Source: Cyanodermella asteris
Taxonomy: Eukaryota; Ascomycota; Lecanoromycetes; Ostropales; Stictidaceae
Reading direction: 5' to 3'
Length of the DNA: 64,000 bases
NCBI GenBank assembly: GCA_900618795.1
Contig: UYJD01000007.1
Coordinates: 673,997-737,996, forward strand
The position numbers and the translations under genes were made by a program. A model generated the notes under the pieces. That model was not told where the DNA came from. It saw only the letters and a list, made by a program, of their open reading frames with translations, and did no database searches. Each line of letters opens with the position of its first letter. Positions within the stretch are counted from its first letter, which is position 1. Shown one piece after another: positions 34,690 through 46,129 of the stretch.

Positions 34690-34744
34690 CTGTACATTTC
34701 CCCCCGTCCCTCACCACCACATTCTCCCTCCCCTCTTCGTCTAC
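34690..34744 (+). promoter_or_regulatory. CT-rich tract directly before the PKA start
   Basis: The 55 bases before the ATG are almost all C and T, with runs such as TTTCCCCCCG and CTCCCTCCCCTC. Pyrimidine-rich blocks next to the start are typical of well-expressed genes of filamentous fungi. Confidence 0.6.
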
Positions 34745-36266
<1,522 letters not shown>

Positions 36267-37352
36267 AAAGAAAGATCGTTGTCTGACTTTTTGTGGCGTT
36301 TCAAAGATCATCGAAAAGAAAGCTGGGACTCGGCTCTGTGGGAACCGCTTCCCCTCGGTACGAGCTTCGATCACATTGAGGGCTGGGAAATGAACCACCC
36401 TTTCTGGGAGAACGAAGGATGCGCCAAACGGTAGTACCGCACAGCAAGCGGACGATTGACGATGAATCCAGCGACCGCCCTCAAACGTCAGCAGCGATCC
36501 CTTCGACGGCGAGCCACCAGGAGCCTGGTATTGCAACGCGCTCGGCTCACCCGATTCTGCCGTTGGCTGCAATCTCGCAGCCTTCTGGCCTCCTGCGAAC
36601 ACAATTTGAACTTAGGCACAATTGCTTCTCCGGGCACAAGCCCCGAAGTCGGAACTATAAGATCCGGACCCGGCGCCCAACACTAAACCTCCAGGTGGGG
36701 ATAAACACTTACTATCTTTACGACAAAAACACTCTCAAGGTGAATGAACGCCCAGATGCATGGCATACCGAGCTGAGCGTAGCGCGACTAGATCGCCAAC
36801 TGAGGCGGGGGCTTTCTTGGAGAGGGCTATCCAAGTGATGGTTTTCAGGATAATTGTATTATTACAAGCAGGTCACCGTGTGGTAAGGAGGTTTGGCCGC
36901 CACTGAAAACCAAAATACGACCATTCTTGGTCAGCTTGTCGCTTGAAGACGTATGTCCTAGATATGACAGAATTGGAGATTCGCCACCAGCAGCCCTGAT
37001 GGTTGAATGACTATTGAACAGCTCATTGACCGCACGCATGAGTGTCTAGAGTGTCCTTATCAACTCAAGTTTGACAGCTCGATTGAAGACAGCACGTTGT
37101 GCCAGCGAACCAGTGCATCTCCATGGAACCAATAATTCTATTAGCAGATGTAGCATGAACTACGCCCAAAAACCGCCTCCGACCTGGATTTATTTTGACG
37201 CTTGGAAGTTCTGGGGTAGAGCTCGGCCTTGTACTTGACGCAAGCCATCCTGTTCGGCTTGTAGCTCCGACTCAGAATACCTTTTGCCGACATGGGCCAC
37301 TGCAGAGGAAGCTGATAGAGGCACCAGGAACCGGTCTGATGCCTAGCAATTT
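36267..37352. other. Convergent interval between PKA and COX18
   Basis: The 1.1 kb hold two 3' ends. A 139-codon frame at 36419-36838 has no known domain and is not called. Confidence 0.55.
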
Positions 37353-38462
37353 TCAGCGTTTCTTGGGTCGCCGCAAAGGTCGATATGTCTTCTTCGCTGC
37401 AGCTGCTGGCTGCGGCGCTCCCGGCCGCGGATTCTCGATCCCTTCCGTGGCATCGGTGTTCACAACTGTTCGCGGAATAGGATATATCCTGTCTGCAACG
37501 CGTTTCTGCACAAGAGCAGATAAAGCACTAGAAAGCCAGTACACGTGCATAGCTGCAGGCATCTGCAGTGTCGCCGGACCGATTGCTAGAGCGACAATCT
37601 TCAAACCTCGGGTCAGGCCCCTGCTCCACCGCGGGGGCTTGATTCCAGCAGCCTTCAGGATTCGCTCCTCACGGTAGATGTTGTAGAACAGCACTGCAGA
37701 CAGCGTGAAGGGCAGAACCAGCTGCGGATCCGGAACGAGCAAATCTGGAAACCACAGGCAGCCCTCTGTTGCCAACGACGGTTCGAACATTGGATGATAG
37801 CTTAATGGCTCGCTTAGAGATGTGACTGCGTCGCTAACGTCCAGAGACGTGCCTTCAGAATGTGAGGTAGTGCCACCCGGTTTGGAGCCTAACTTTGTAC
37901 TCTCAAGCCCGGTTATCATTCCTAGTAAGCCTTGCTCTTGTGCTGACATTCTCCGCAAAGTCTCGATGAGTAGTATCCACACAGGGAACTGACCCCATTG
38001 CGCCCATGCCTGCCAGCTACCGATTCCAGCCTCCTTGGCGAGCTCCTTTCGTTTGATTGCGAGCGCTCTTGAAAGACGGCCTGTAGCTATGGCGGGCCCG
38101 AGATGGCCAAATTTCTCCATAACCTCTCTTTCCAACTCCGGGCGTGCAGCGAGCACTTGTGGAGTCAGCTGTGCACGCTGTTGGCGGTTGCGCTGGCTGA
38201 TGAGGCTGAGCGGGAGGACAATACTGAATCGCACAGCTATCCCTGCCAACGGCAGAGTGAGATACCACGGGATACCGGAGACCGTGTGCAATGTTGTGAG
38301 CATCATGTGAGTCGACTCAATTGCGGTTTCAACGATGGAGAACGAGCGCTTCGCGGAAGCTAATCGGATTGGCATCGGAAAGGGACGCAATTGAGGTCGG
38401 ACGAGAATCAGAGAGCTGCATACTGGTCGGGCCTGCCGCAATATGCCTCTTGAAGGTGCCAT
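37353..38462 (-). CDS. COX18: COX18/OXA2 mitochondrial inner-membrane insertase
   Basis: Intronless frame of 369 residues. The N-terminus is basic and Arg/Ser-rich without acids (RGILRQARPVC, then RLASAKRSFS), a mitochondrial targeting sequence. The YidC/Oxa1/Alb3 domain begins at GIPWYLTLPLAGIAVRFSIV and includes the conserved ISQRNRQQRAQLTP loop, QFPVWILLIETLRRM, and the last membrane segments ending AAMHVYWLSSALSALVQ. Lower C-terminal coiled-coil content and the short tail fit Cox18 (Oxa2) rather than Oxa1. Cox18 exports the C-terminal tail of Cox2 across the inner membrane during cytochrome oxidase assembly. The tail is basic (RPLRRPKKR). It lies head to head with DOA10. Confidence 0.9.
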   Translation of the reverse strand: MAPSRGILRQARPVCSSLILVRPQLRPFPMPIRLASAKRSFSIVETAIESTHMMLTTLHTVSGIPWYLTLPLAGIAVRFSIVLPLSLISQRNRQQRAQLTPQVLAARPELEREVMEKFGHLGPAIATGRLSRALAIKRKELAKEAGIGSWQAWAQWGQFPVWILLIETLRRMSAQEQGLLGMITGLESTKLGSKPGGTTSHSEGTSLDVSDAVTSLSEPLSYHPMFEPSLATEGCLWFPDLLVPDPQLVLPFTLSAVLFYNIYREERILKAAGIKPPRWSRGLTRGLKIVALAIGPATLQMPAAMHVYWLSSALSALVQKRVADRIYPIPRTVVNTDATEGIENPRPGAPQPAAAAKKTYRPLRRPKKR

Positions 38463-39025
38463 GCTGGAGGACGGGCTCGGAAATTCAAGCTCTTGCCTGG
38501 AGGAGACGCTTACTAGGGAGTTTGATGTCGAAACGCTGCATCAAACGGACTGTACTCCGCAAGTATAGACCACCGGATGTTCGGCCCGCAATTGAGCGCC
38601 CCGGACGATGAATACCTACTTGGTCACCGGCCAATGAATCTCACCTCGGACTGTCTTGAGACCGAAATATAGCACGTATAACCGGCATTGGTTATCTAGC
38701 TGTTCCTCTCCCAGTGTGCCGGGCGCTTCTCTGCGTCATCGTTTAGCCGGTGTTCACATCGCAGCATTCACGTGCCCAGCTGATGCCTGCCTTGCAGTGA
38801 CAGCTCATCGACTCACGACAAGCCGACGCAAACTCGCTGTTTCCGATACATTTGGTGTCTTCAGTGAGTAGTCTACCATCGGCAGGCCCCTCCTCACTGG
38901 CAGTGCTTTCCCGAGCCATGCAGACTCCTGCCGCCGCCCCTACTATAAGGCTGCAGTCTGACTGAGCCACCCACCTATCTTGTTGAGAGCGGGACGGCTA
39001 CAGCGTCCCTTCTCGGCCAACGATC
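38463..39025. promoter_or_regulatory. Divergent COX18/DOA10 promoter region
   Basis: 563 bp lie between the two starts. No sharp core element was seen. A short frame runs through but has no homology. Confidence 0.5.
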
Positions 39026-42000
39026 ATGGACGAACATCATCCCATCGAGGAGCCTATTTCGATACCTGACCCCTCGGTACGCACAGAGATGGCAGCTCCA
39101 GCAGAGCCTCATACCAAGCAGGAGATGGACAAGCAAGATGATGGAGGGCGCGACGTAGAAACACCAAGCTGCCGAATATGCCGAGGAGAAGAACTTCCCG
39201 ATGAACCTCTATTCTACCCTTGCAAGTGCAACGGCAGCATACGCTTCGTTCACCAAGCATGTCTGATGGAATGGCTCGCACGATCACAGAAACGCCATTG
39301 CGAGCTGTGCAAGACGCCCTTTCGGTTCACGAAGCTCTACGATCCCCATATGCCGTCCTCGGTACCGATGCCCGTGTTCGTCAGACAAGCCGCCATCCAG
39401 GTCGGACAAAGTGTTCAGCGGCTTCTGCGATATGTGCTCGTTGCCTTCGTTTGGCTGGCGTGGGTGCCATGGACCATGCGGACGATGTGGCGGTTCCTTT
39501 TCTGGCTCGGCGATGGGGCTTGGATAGAGCGTCGTGACATTAAGATATCAGCATTGTCGGGGAGGTCTTTTGCTTCTGAAAAGCTCACAAATCATACCTT
39601 CAGCTCCGTCCCACGCAGTCTCGAGACATCAAACTCCTCTTTCAATGTTTCCGGCAATGTCTCCTACATGGGATCCTTTTACGTCACATTACACGATTTC
39701 CTTCGATCCACCAACAAGGATGCCGCGACAGACGCCATGCAAGACTATCGCCCTCAGTCAGTAACTTTCATGGGCAAGCTTGTCAGACGTATTTTCAGGG
39801 ACGGATTCGTGCCCAGCGGGGCCCTTACAGCTACAAACAGAACTGGCAATGCAACCGCTCCGCATTATGATATGGCGCGGCAAGGGAGCATGCTTTCCGA
39901 TGTCAAATATCTCCAGCACATTACCAGGTGGCCTGCTCTGAACAGAACGATTATGGACGTTTTGGAGGGGCAGCTCATTACGCTATTCGTCATGGTACTG
40001 ATTGTGCTTGTTTTCCTGATCCGAGAATGGGTCGTTCAACAGCAGCCCAATTTGGGGGTTCCTAGAATTGCGGCTCCCGAGCCCGCCGTTGAACAGCTCC
40101 CTGAAAACGCTCAGGGCCGCGGCGAAGCGGTGCCGCCAGCGAATGCAGACGCCGCGAACCCAGCAGCTCCGGTCGTTGGTCAAGGACAAGCCAATGTCCA
40201 CCAGCAGTTGCCCGAAGATCAATCTCACGGCAATGACACAGCTCTTGTCGACAACACTAACTTGCCCGACAATGAGCGCCGTGAAGGTACTCAAGATCGT
40301 GCACGGCACGATCTCGATTCGACGGATATAGAGTCAAGAGTTCTAAATACGCAGGGAGTCGCTGACCCTGGCACTCGTAGCTCAGGAATGGCGCGTCCTC
40401 CGATGCCTCGAGATGCCCTTGATCGAGCAAGCGAACTTCGACGCGTTCTGGAGGAAGAGCGCACAAAAGTTGGCGGAGACATATGGCCTGGCGTTCAGAC
40501 ATTCATGGATTATTGGAATCGTGGAGACTGTCAGCCCCAAAAGGTTCTGGACCTAATAGCAGAAGAAAAGCGGGAACTTGAACTTGCGTGGATTGTGCAA
40601 GCCATGCAGAGACTCAAGGCCACAGAAGCACCTGCTGACAACATGATGACTCCGGAACAGATAGATGCACTCGCTACCGATTTGGCACACAATGCACAGG
40701 AAGGTGGAAATGGGAGTGATGAAAGCTGGCAGGTACTCGATGACGGCGCCGCAGAGCAGGTTGCGGCCGCCGAGCCTTCAGCTGACCCTACAAGAATGCC
40801 GTCCAACGTTCCTGTCTGGTTGGAAAACCAGAATTTGACCTGGGAATCGGCACCAACGTCTGACGGGTCGGGCCGGTCTCCTGTTTCTCTCGACGAGGAT
40901 TTTGATCCCGCCGACATCATGTCGGAGGACCAGCCAGTTTTCGGTCCTGAAAACGCACAACACAACGAACGTCCGGGGGAAGACCCGCCAGCGTCCCAAA
41001 CCCAAGGCGCTGTGGCGCAGGAGCAGCCTGAAGAGCTGCCAGACACACATCAGCCACAGCCGATTGAGCCAGCTAGGGCCGCAGCTCCTGGCGGTGATGG
41101 TGTACACTTCACTTTTTGGGATCGACTTGCGAATCTGATCTGGCCTAATGTCGAGCTACCACCAGCAGAGCAACAGCAAGTAGCGAACCAGCTTGAGCCT
41201 ATTCTTCAACCCGAGGCTGATCACGAGCCGGTCATGCCTCCTCCACCTGCGCCGGTACCTGGCCAACAGCAAGAGCCCGTGCAAGTGCCTGCGGCCCCTG
41301 CGGCCCCTGTCGCAGGAGCTGCCGCCGAGCCAGGCCCTGACGCTGGACAAGCCCCATTCCAAGACCCAGAGGTTCTCCGAGCTGCTCGCGAAGCGGGTCT
41401 CAATCCCGACGAGGCTCAGGCTGCCATCGAGGATGGTGAAGATCTGGAAGGCCTTGTCGAGCTGATCGGTTTACAAGGCCCACTACTTGCTCTAGTGCAG
41501 CACGGCATGGTATGTGGCGCGATTGTCACACTTGTTGTCTTCTTCGGCATATGGGTACCTTACATTGTGGGCAAGGTGGTTCTGGTACTGATGTCTAACC
41601 CGATCACTCTTCTCATCAAATTGCCGTTGCGGTGGACGTCGTTTCTTGTCAACGTCTTTATCGACGCGGCAATTCTTCTGGCAGGGACTCTTTTCTTCTG
41701 GCTTGATCAGATCATTCGGACTGCGGTGAGTCCAGTTGGTTGGATCTTGCCATTCTTTGCCCGCATGCAGCAAAACACTACTATCCCTGACGCAGCAATG
41801 TCACTCGCAGCGAAATCCATAGAAAGGCTAGCTAAGACATTCACTGCCGAGGAGGGATTCACCGACAACGATATCCCTTACTTTTCCGTGATTGCCCACG
41901 AGTCTCTGGTCTCTCTTGAAACAAAGGTCTACAACGCAACGGTCGTGTCATATTATTGGATCCAAACCGTTCTCGAAAGTCCATGGACCTTTTCAAGCGT

Positions 42001-44383
42001 CGGGGTGTGGCTTCGAGCCGGTCTCGCAAGTTTGCCAAGCTTAGTATGGAGATACATCGGTTCAGAATCAAACGTCGTGCGAAACCTCCTTTCCACTGGC
42101 GTTTCGCTTCTTCGCACCAATCCATTCAAGGCCCGGCTAGAGTTTCCGGTACGGACGCAGCCGTTCAATCTCGAGCTGATCGACTGGAGCACTCGAGATC
42201 GTATCTCGGCAATCATCCTAGGATACTTTGCTTTCTACATTATTGGCGCTTCATATGTCAAGATGAGACAGACAATGCGACACGCTGACGCAGCACGAGA
42301 CGAAGCATTGGAAATATTGAGTCAAGCCGGAGGTGTGCTCAAAGTTATTCTGATCATCAGCATTGAGATGATCGCCTTCCCCTTGTACTGTGGTCTTCTC
42401 CTCGATATTGCGATGCTGCCACTTTTCCAAGACCAGAGCTTGCTCTATCGACTGAAGTTTGCAGTGGCCAATCCTTTGACGTCGACGTTTCTTCACTGGT
42501 TCGTTGGAACATGCTACATGTTCCACTTTGCCTTGTTCGTTTCGATGTGCAGGAAAACGATGCGGAAGGGTGTTCTTTACTTCATTCGCGACCCTGACGA
42601 TCCGACTTTTCATCCAGTCCGTGATGTCCTTGAGAGAAACTTGATGGGACAACTGAGAAAGATACTGTTCAGCGCGTTGGTATATGGCGCCTTAGTCATA
42701 GTATGCCTCGGCGCTGTAGTATGGGGAGTTGCATCACTACCTGTTCAGATACTCCCAATCAGATGGTCGACCCTACATCCGGCAACAGAATTACCGGTCA
42801 ACCTGATTGTCCTAAACTTCCTTATACCGGTGGCGATCAGAGTGTTAGACCCTTCACAAGGTCTAGAAGCTATGTATAAATGGTGGTTCAGACGGTGCGC
42901 AAGAGCTTTGAGACTTTCCCACTTCATCTTCAACACACGGCAGGAGGATGAAGAAGGTCACTGGGTTGAAACAACAACGGACACGGATGGCCTTGTGGTA
43001 GACGAAGCGTCTTCAGAAAAGCTGCAAGGAAGAGACGATTCTGCATCATCAAGCGTCAACGATCCAAAACAAGGCTTGGCCCAGACGCTTCAACCAGCAA
43101 TCGCGCTCACGTCAGAGGATGATGACTCGATCACAGGTAATCACAATGCACTGCGAGTGGACTTTCTGAAAGAAGGAGAGCCCCTCTCGCAGTCACCCGC
43201 AAACATTTCCCCGAGGACGAACGAGCAAAAGCCACGGAAGAATCGTCGTGGGCGCAAATTTATACAAGGCCGTTTTGTACGCGCCCCAGCTTCGGATCAA
43301 GTTCGAATTCCACGTGGCCACAGAACGTTCATTCGAGTCGACAAGGACAACAATCGCCTCGACGGCCAGGCCGAGCCGGCGGAAGGAACTTTGCATGCTA
43401 AGGATAACAAGCTGTTCCAAATGGTATGGCTACCTCCACAATTCCAGCTTCGCATTGGCCTGTTCATCTTCCTGCTATGGGCCTTCGCAGCAGTTACCGG
43501 ACTTGCAATGACCATTGTTCCCCTGTGTTTCGGTCGCTTCGTTCTTGGCAATTATTTGCCTTCTAGCGTACCGGTTAACGACATTCATGCCTTCTGTCTG
43601 GGTGCTTACGTACTCGGCAGCCCGGTCTTCCTTGCAATCAAGTATCATGAGAGGCTTATAAGGGCGTACCAGAGCACTCGTTTCTGGATTACCACAAATA
43701 CTTATAGTCACAGTCTGGTGACCATGACCGGCAAAGCATTTGCGGCAGTATGCCGTGCACTCCGCGTGCTGTATTTCTACTCCTTCTTCGGCATCATCAT
43801 GCCAACACTACTCGCGGCAGTCTTGGAATTCTACGTTTTTGTGCCTCTCAGCACCCACGCCAATCCTGGACTTCACCTGGTCGACAGGTTCGCAACCGTT
43901 TCATTCATCCAGACCTGGACTGTTGGCGTCCTTTACCTCAGGATCATCGGCCGGGTGATTCACAATAACCAAGAATCTCGGCCTGCCCGGGCTCTATTTG
44001 CATTGGTTGCGCCGGCCAACCACGGATCAAGCTGGTGGGACCCGGACGTCAAGCTTGCTACTCGAGCTTTCTTCCTCCCGGCAATCGTTCTCGTTGGGGC
44101 CGCGCTCAGCGTCCCGTTGCTGGTCGGATATACAGCAAACAGCCTGTATTTCCGTGGTGCGACACCTGAGACACAGACAAGTGTCTATCGTTACAGCTAT
44201 CCAGCTCTAGCTTTGAGCATTGTGTTTGCATTCTTTGCTAGAACTGTTGTGAGTTCGTTCCGGAGCTGGCGCTTGAAGATCCGAGATGAGGTCTATCTTA
44301 TTGGAGAGCGGCTGCACAACTTTGGAGAGAAAAAGGCTACCAACAACACGGAACAGGGCACCCAGGTCGATAGCCAAGCTTAG
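39026..44383 (+). CDS. DOA10/SSM4 (MARCH6-type) ER membrane E3 ubiquitin ligase
   Basis: One uninterrupted frame of 1,785 residues. The RING-CH (C4HC3) finger is at about residues 50-97: CRICRG, then PCKCNGSIRFVHQACLMEW, then CELC. Many hydrophobic membrane segments follow, in two blocks. They are separated by a long acidic, Pro/Gln/Ala-rich cytosolic loop (about 350-810), and by a second charged loop (about 1310-1440). The TD-type core region (YFAFYIIGASYVKMRQTM and nearby helices) fits the family. Doa10 ubiquitinates misfolded and short-lived proteins of the ER and nuclear envelope (ERAD-C) with Ubc6 and Ubc7. The family's length range is 1,300-1,900 residues, so this one is full length. 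Lack of introns over 5.4 kb is notable. Confidence 0.95.
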   Translation: MDEHHPIEEPISIPDPSVRTEMAAPAEPHTKQEMDKQDDGGRDVETPSCRICRGEELPDEPLFYPCKCNGSIRFVHQACLMEWLARSQKRHCELCKTPFRFTKLYDPHMPSSVPMPVFVRQAAIQVGQSVQRLLRYVLVAFVWLAWVPWTMRTMWRFLFWLGDGAWIERRDIKISALSGRSFASEKLTNHTFSSVPRSLETSNSSFNVSGNVSYMGSFYVTLHDFLRSTNKDAATDAMQDYRPQSVTFMGKLVRRIFRDGFVPSGALTATNRTGNATAPHYDMARQGSMLSDVKYLQHITRWPALNRTIMDVLEGQLITLFVMVLIVLVFLIREWVVQQQPNLGVPRIAAPEPAVEQLPENAQGRGEAVPPANADAANPAAPVVGQGQANVHQQLPEDQSHGNDTALVDNTNLPDNERREGTQDRARHDLDSTDIESRVLNTQGVADPGTRSSGMARPPMPRDALDRASELRRVLEEERTKVGGDIWPGVQTFMDYWNRGDCQPQKVLDLIAEEKRELELAWIVQAMQRLKATEAPADNMMTPEQIDALATDLAHNAQEGGNGSDESWQVLDDGAAEQVAAAEPSADPTRMPSNVPVWLENQNLTWESAPTSDGSGRSPVSLDEDFDPADIMSEDQPVFGPENAQHNERPGEDPPASQTQGAVAQEQPEELPDTHQPQPIEPARAAAPGGDGVHFTFWDRLANLIWPNVELPPAEQQQVANQLEPILQPEADHEPVMPPPPAPVPGQQQEPVQVPAAPAAPVAGAAAEPGPDAGQAPFQDPEVLRAAREAGLNPDEAQAAIEDGEDLEGLVELIGLQGPLLALVQHGMVCGAIVTLVVFFGIWVPYIVGKVVLVLMSNPITLLIKLPLRWTSFLVNVFIDAAILLAGTLFFWLDQIIRTAVSPVGWILPFFARMQQNTTIPDAAMSLAAKSIERLAKTFTAEEGFTDNDIPYFSVIAHESLVSLETKVYNATVVSYYWIQTVLESPWTFSSVGVWLRAGLASLPSLVWRYIGSESNVVRNLLSTGVSLLRTNPFKARLEFPVRTQPFNLELIDWSTRDRISAIILGYFAFYIIGASYVKMRQTMRHADAARDEALEILSQAGGVLKVILIISIEMIAFPLYCGLLLDIAMLPLFQDQSLLYRLKFAVANPLTSTFLHWFVGTCYMFHFALFVSMCRKTMRKGVLYFIRDPDDPTFHPVRDVLERNLMGQLRKILFSALVYGALVIVCLGAVVWGVASLPVQILPIRWSTLHPATELPVNLIVLNFLIPVAIRVLDPSQGLEAMYKWWFRRCARALRLSHFIFNTRQEDEEGHWVETTTDTDGLVVDEASSEKLQGRDDSASSSVNDPKQGLAQTLQPAIALTSEDDDSITGNHNALRVDFLKEGEPLSQSPANISPRTNEQKPRKNRRGRKFIQGRFVRAPASDQVRIPRGHRTFIRVDKDNNRLDGQAEPAEGTLHAKDNKLFQMVWLPPQFQLRIGLFIFLLWAFAAVTGLAMTIVPLCFGRFVLGNYLPSSVPVNDIHAFCLGAYVLGSPVFLAIKYHERLIRAYQSTRFWITTNTYSHSLVTMTGKAFAAVCRALRVLYFYSFFGIIMPTLLAAVLEFYVFVPLSTHANPGLHLVDRFATVSFIQTWTVGVLYLRIIGRVIHNNQESRPARALFALVAPANHGSSWWDPDVKLATRAFFLPAIVLVGAALSVPLLVGYTANSLYFRGATPETQTSVYRYSYPALALSIVFAFFARTVVSSFRSWRLKIRDEVYLIGERLHNFGEKKATNNTEQGTQVDSQA

Positions 44384-44694
44384 ATAGATTCGTTTAGTGG
44401 ATACAGATGCAAATGATACCCGCATGTACAGTAGATAGATGCACCCCGAGGAAACAACTCGCGAGGATGCCTCCAATCTCAAAGCTCTCTTAGCAGTATA
44501 CAACGACGATTTGATGGCTAGTAAAAAGTGAGGTCAGCTAGTCTTGCACAAGAAACATCAGAGTCACCAGAGCAACAAGGCTGTGCATGATAGTGAAGCA
44601 GATCAGTTTTGAGTTCGAAAATGCTAACGCCTCGCTAAGCTCAATATCATACCCATGAACGTGGTCCCCAACGATACGAAGATTCAACTGGTGT
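44384..44694. other. Convergent interval between DOA10 and EBP2
   Basis: The 311 bp hold two 3' UTRs. Nothing else was seen. Confidence 0.6.
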
Positions 44695-45909
44695 TCAACC
44701 TCTTTGGGCTCTCTTGCTTTTGCCAGGTCTCGCAGCTTTGCCGAATTTCCCCGCACCTGCCTTCATGCCCTTGGCAGAATAGCCTTTCATGTCACCGCTG
44801 CTCATGGCATCGTTGCTCTTCGCAAAGCGTTTCTTACCGCCAAAGCCGAACTTGGCGTCTTTCTTCACCCTCTTCGTACCTCGGTCCTTATTCCTCCCTC
44901 CGAACGCTCCCCCAGCATCCTTGGTCTCGTTGTCTAACGCGACGTCAAACATGTCCTCCTCCTTCGCACCACCGGTATCGCCCATGTCCTTGCGCTTCCT
45001 CTTCAGCACATTAATCTTGTCCAGCGTCTCGCGCTTCTGTCTATCCCGCTCCTGTTGCTTCGCAATCTGAACCTGCTTGCCGAACTTCTTGAGATCACGC
45101 TGCTTCCGCGCTTCGGCCGACGCCTTCTTGCTCGCGGCCGCTTCGACCATTTTGGCTTTCACCTTGCCCATGTGCTCGTCGGTCTTGACCATCTCGGCGA
45201 AGAAGTCGTTGGGACGCGAGAACGGGACCCCCTCTTTCCGTAATCGAGAGCGCCCTTCGACGGCGGCGTCGAGGCATTGTTTGTAGAAGGCGAGCTCGCG
45301 GCTGAGATCGTCGTTGATGTCGGGAATATCGATCTGCTCGGAGGATAGGACGACGGCTGAGGCGGAAAAGGGAAGGGAGGAAGGTAGTGCTATGGCTTTG
45401 TGGGCTTTCAATAGGGCGGCGGTGTTGTTGATTGTGAGGCGTTGATGGGGAAGGATGTCTTCGCGATCTTCGGATGCCAGCGATTCAATGTCCGACATGG
45501 GTATGTCTTCATCGCCTTCGTCGTCTTCGTCTTCGTCTTCTTCGTCGTCATCTTCCCATTCGGCGGCTGCGTCGGCGGCGTCGGCGGCGTCGGCAGCTTC
45601 CTGCTCTTCTCGCTGCAGCTGCGCTCCCGCTTCGTCCGCTTCACTCTCGTCGCTATCCTCCCCGGACAGAGGTAGAGATACGCCGGCAGCATCATCTGAA
45701 TCATCTTCTGTGTTGGCTAACACTGCGCCGAGTTTTATGCCGTTCACAGTAGTGGATGTGCGATCGTTTCCATTTTCGTTGTCCTCGTATGAGCGGCTGT
45801 GTCGTTTTAGCTTCTCGGCCTGCTTCATCATTTTCTTCTGTCGTTCCTTTTCATGGTCGCGACCCTTGTGGGCGTCGAGCGCAGCAAGAAGCTTGCCTTT
45901 CCTCGCCAT
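44695..45909 (-). CDS. EBP2: EBP2, rRNA processing factor for the 60S subunit
   Basis: Intronless frame of 404 residues. The N-terminus is basic (MARKGKLLAALDAHKGRDHEKERQ is cut short here), followed by an acidic region of Asp/Glu runs with an AAD triplet repeat (about 105-140). The Ebp2 domain follows: LTINNTAALLKAHKAIAL, DINDDLSRELAFYKQCLDA, VPFSRPNDFFAEMVKTDEHM, then a helix of alternating Lys and Glu and a Gly/Lys-rich tail (FGFGGKKRFAKSND). Ebp2 is a nucleolar protein required for 27SB pre-rRNA processing and 60S assembly. The acidic tract rests on GCC-GCC-GAC codon repeats and may vary in length. Its start is only 220 bp from that of the divergent neighbour. Confidence 0.95.
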   Translation of the reverse strand: MARKGKLLAALDAHKGRDHEKERQKKMMKQAEKLKRHSRSYEDNENGNDRTSTTVNGIKLGAVLANTEDDSDDAAGVSLPLSGEDSDESEADEAGAQLQREEQEAADAADAADAAAEWEDDDEEDEDEDDEGDEDIPMSDIESLASEDREDILPHQRLTINNTAALLKAHKAIALPSSLPFSASAVVLSSEQIDIPDINDDLSRELAFYKQCLDAAVEGRSRLRKEGVPFSRPNDFFAEMVKTDEHMGKVKAKMVEAAASKKASAEARKQRDLKKFGKQVQIAKQQERDRQKRETLDKINVLKRKRKDMGDTGGAKEEDMFDVALDNETKDAGGAFGGRNKDRGTKRVKKDAKFGFGGKKRFAKSNDAMSSGDMKGYSAKGMKAGAGKFGKAARPGKSKRAQRG

Positions 45910-46129
45910 CTGGAGTGTAGTTCAAGGACAATGCGCTGGTGAGGTGCGAATGCGATCAGTGACTGACAGAAGCTTGGTCGGCCGGCTTGCGGGAAGGCAT
46001 TTTGTCGAACAATTTTCCGCACAGCGGCGGAGTTGCAGCCGCGCCAAGTGAACGGAGCTTCCACCCACTATTTTGCCGCCAATTCGGCCCCACGCGGGCG
46101 GAAAAGGTAGATCGCGTTAATTGGTCGTG
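45910..46129. promoter_or_regulatory. Short divergent promoter between EBP2 and the coiled-coil gene
   Basis: 220 bp separate two start codons pointing apart, the tightest divergent pair in the window. Shared control is plausible but not shown. Confidence 0.55.

Larger units (their letters stand above)
29437..34744. other. 5.3-kb interval with no confirmed gene, upstream of PKA
   Basis: Most frames are under 150 codons and random-looking. Exceptions are a coding-like tract at 29475-30366, described separately, and a 191-codon plus-strand frame at 33188-33763 with no recognisable domain. A 9-bp repeat lies at 32752-32778, a CCAG/CCAA tetranucleotide run at 34630-34651, and a CT/C-rich tract occupies the last 60 bases before the PKA start. 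The right part is probably the promoter and long leader of the kinase gene. I saw no tRNA and no transposon features. Confidence 0.5.

Noticed and set aside
29437-34744. Transposon or viral relic in the gene-poor interval
   Set aside because: No terminal repeats, target duplications, or reverse transcriptase, integrase or transposase motifs were seen on either strand, and base composition does not drop as RIP-mutated DNA would.
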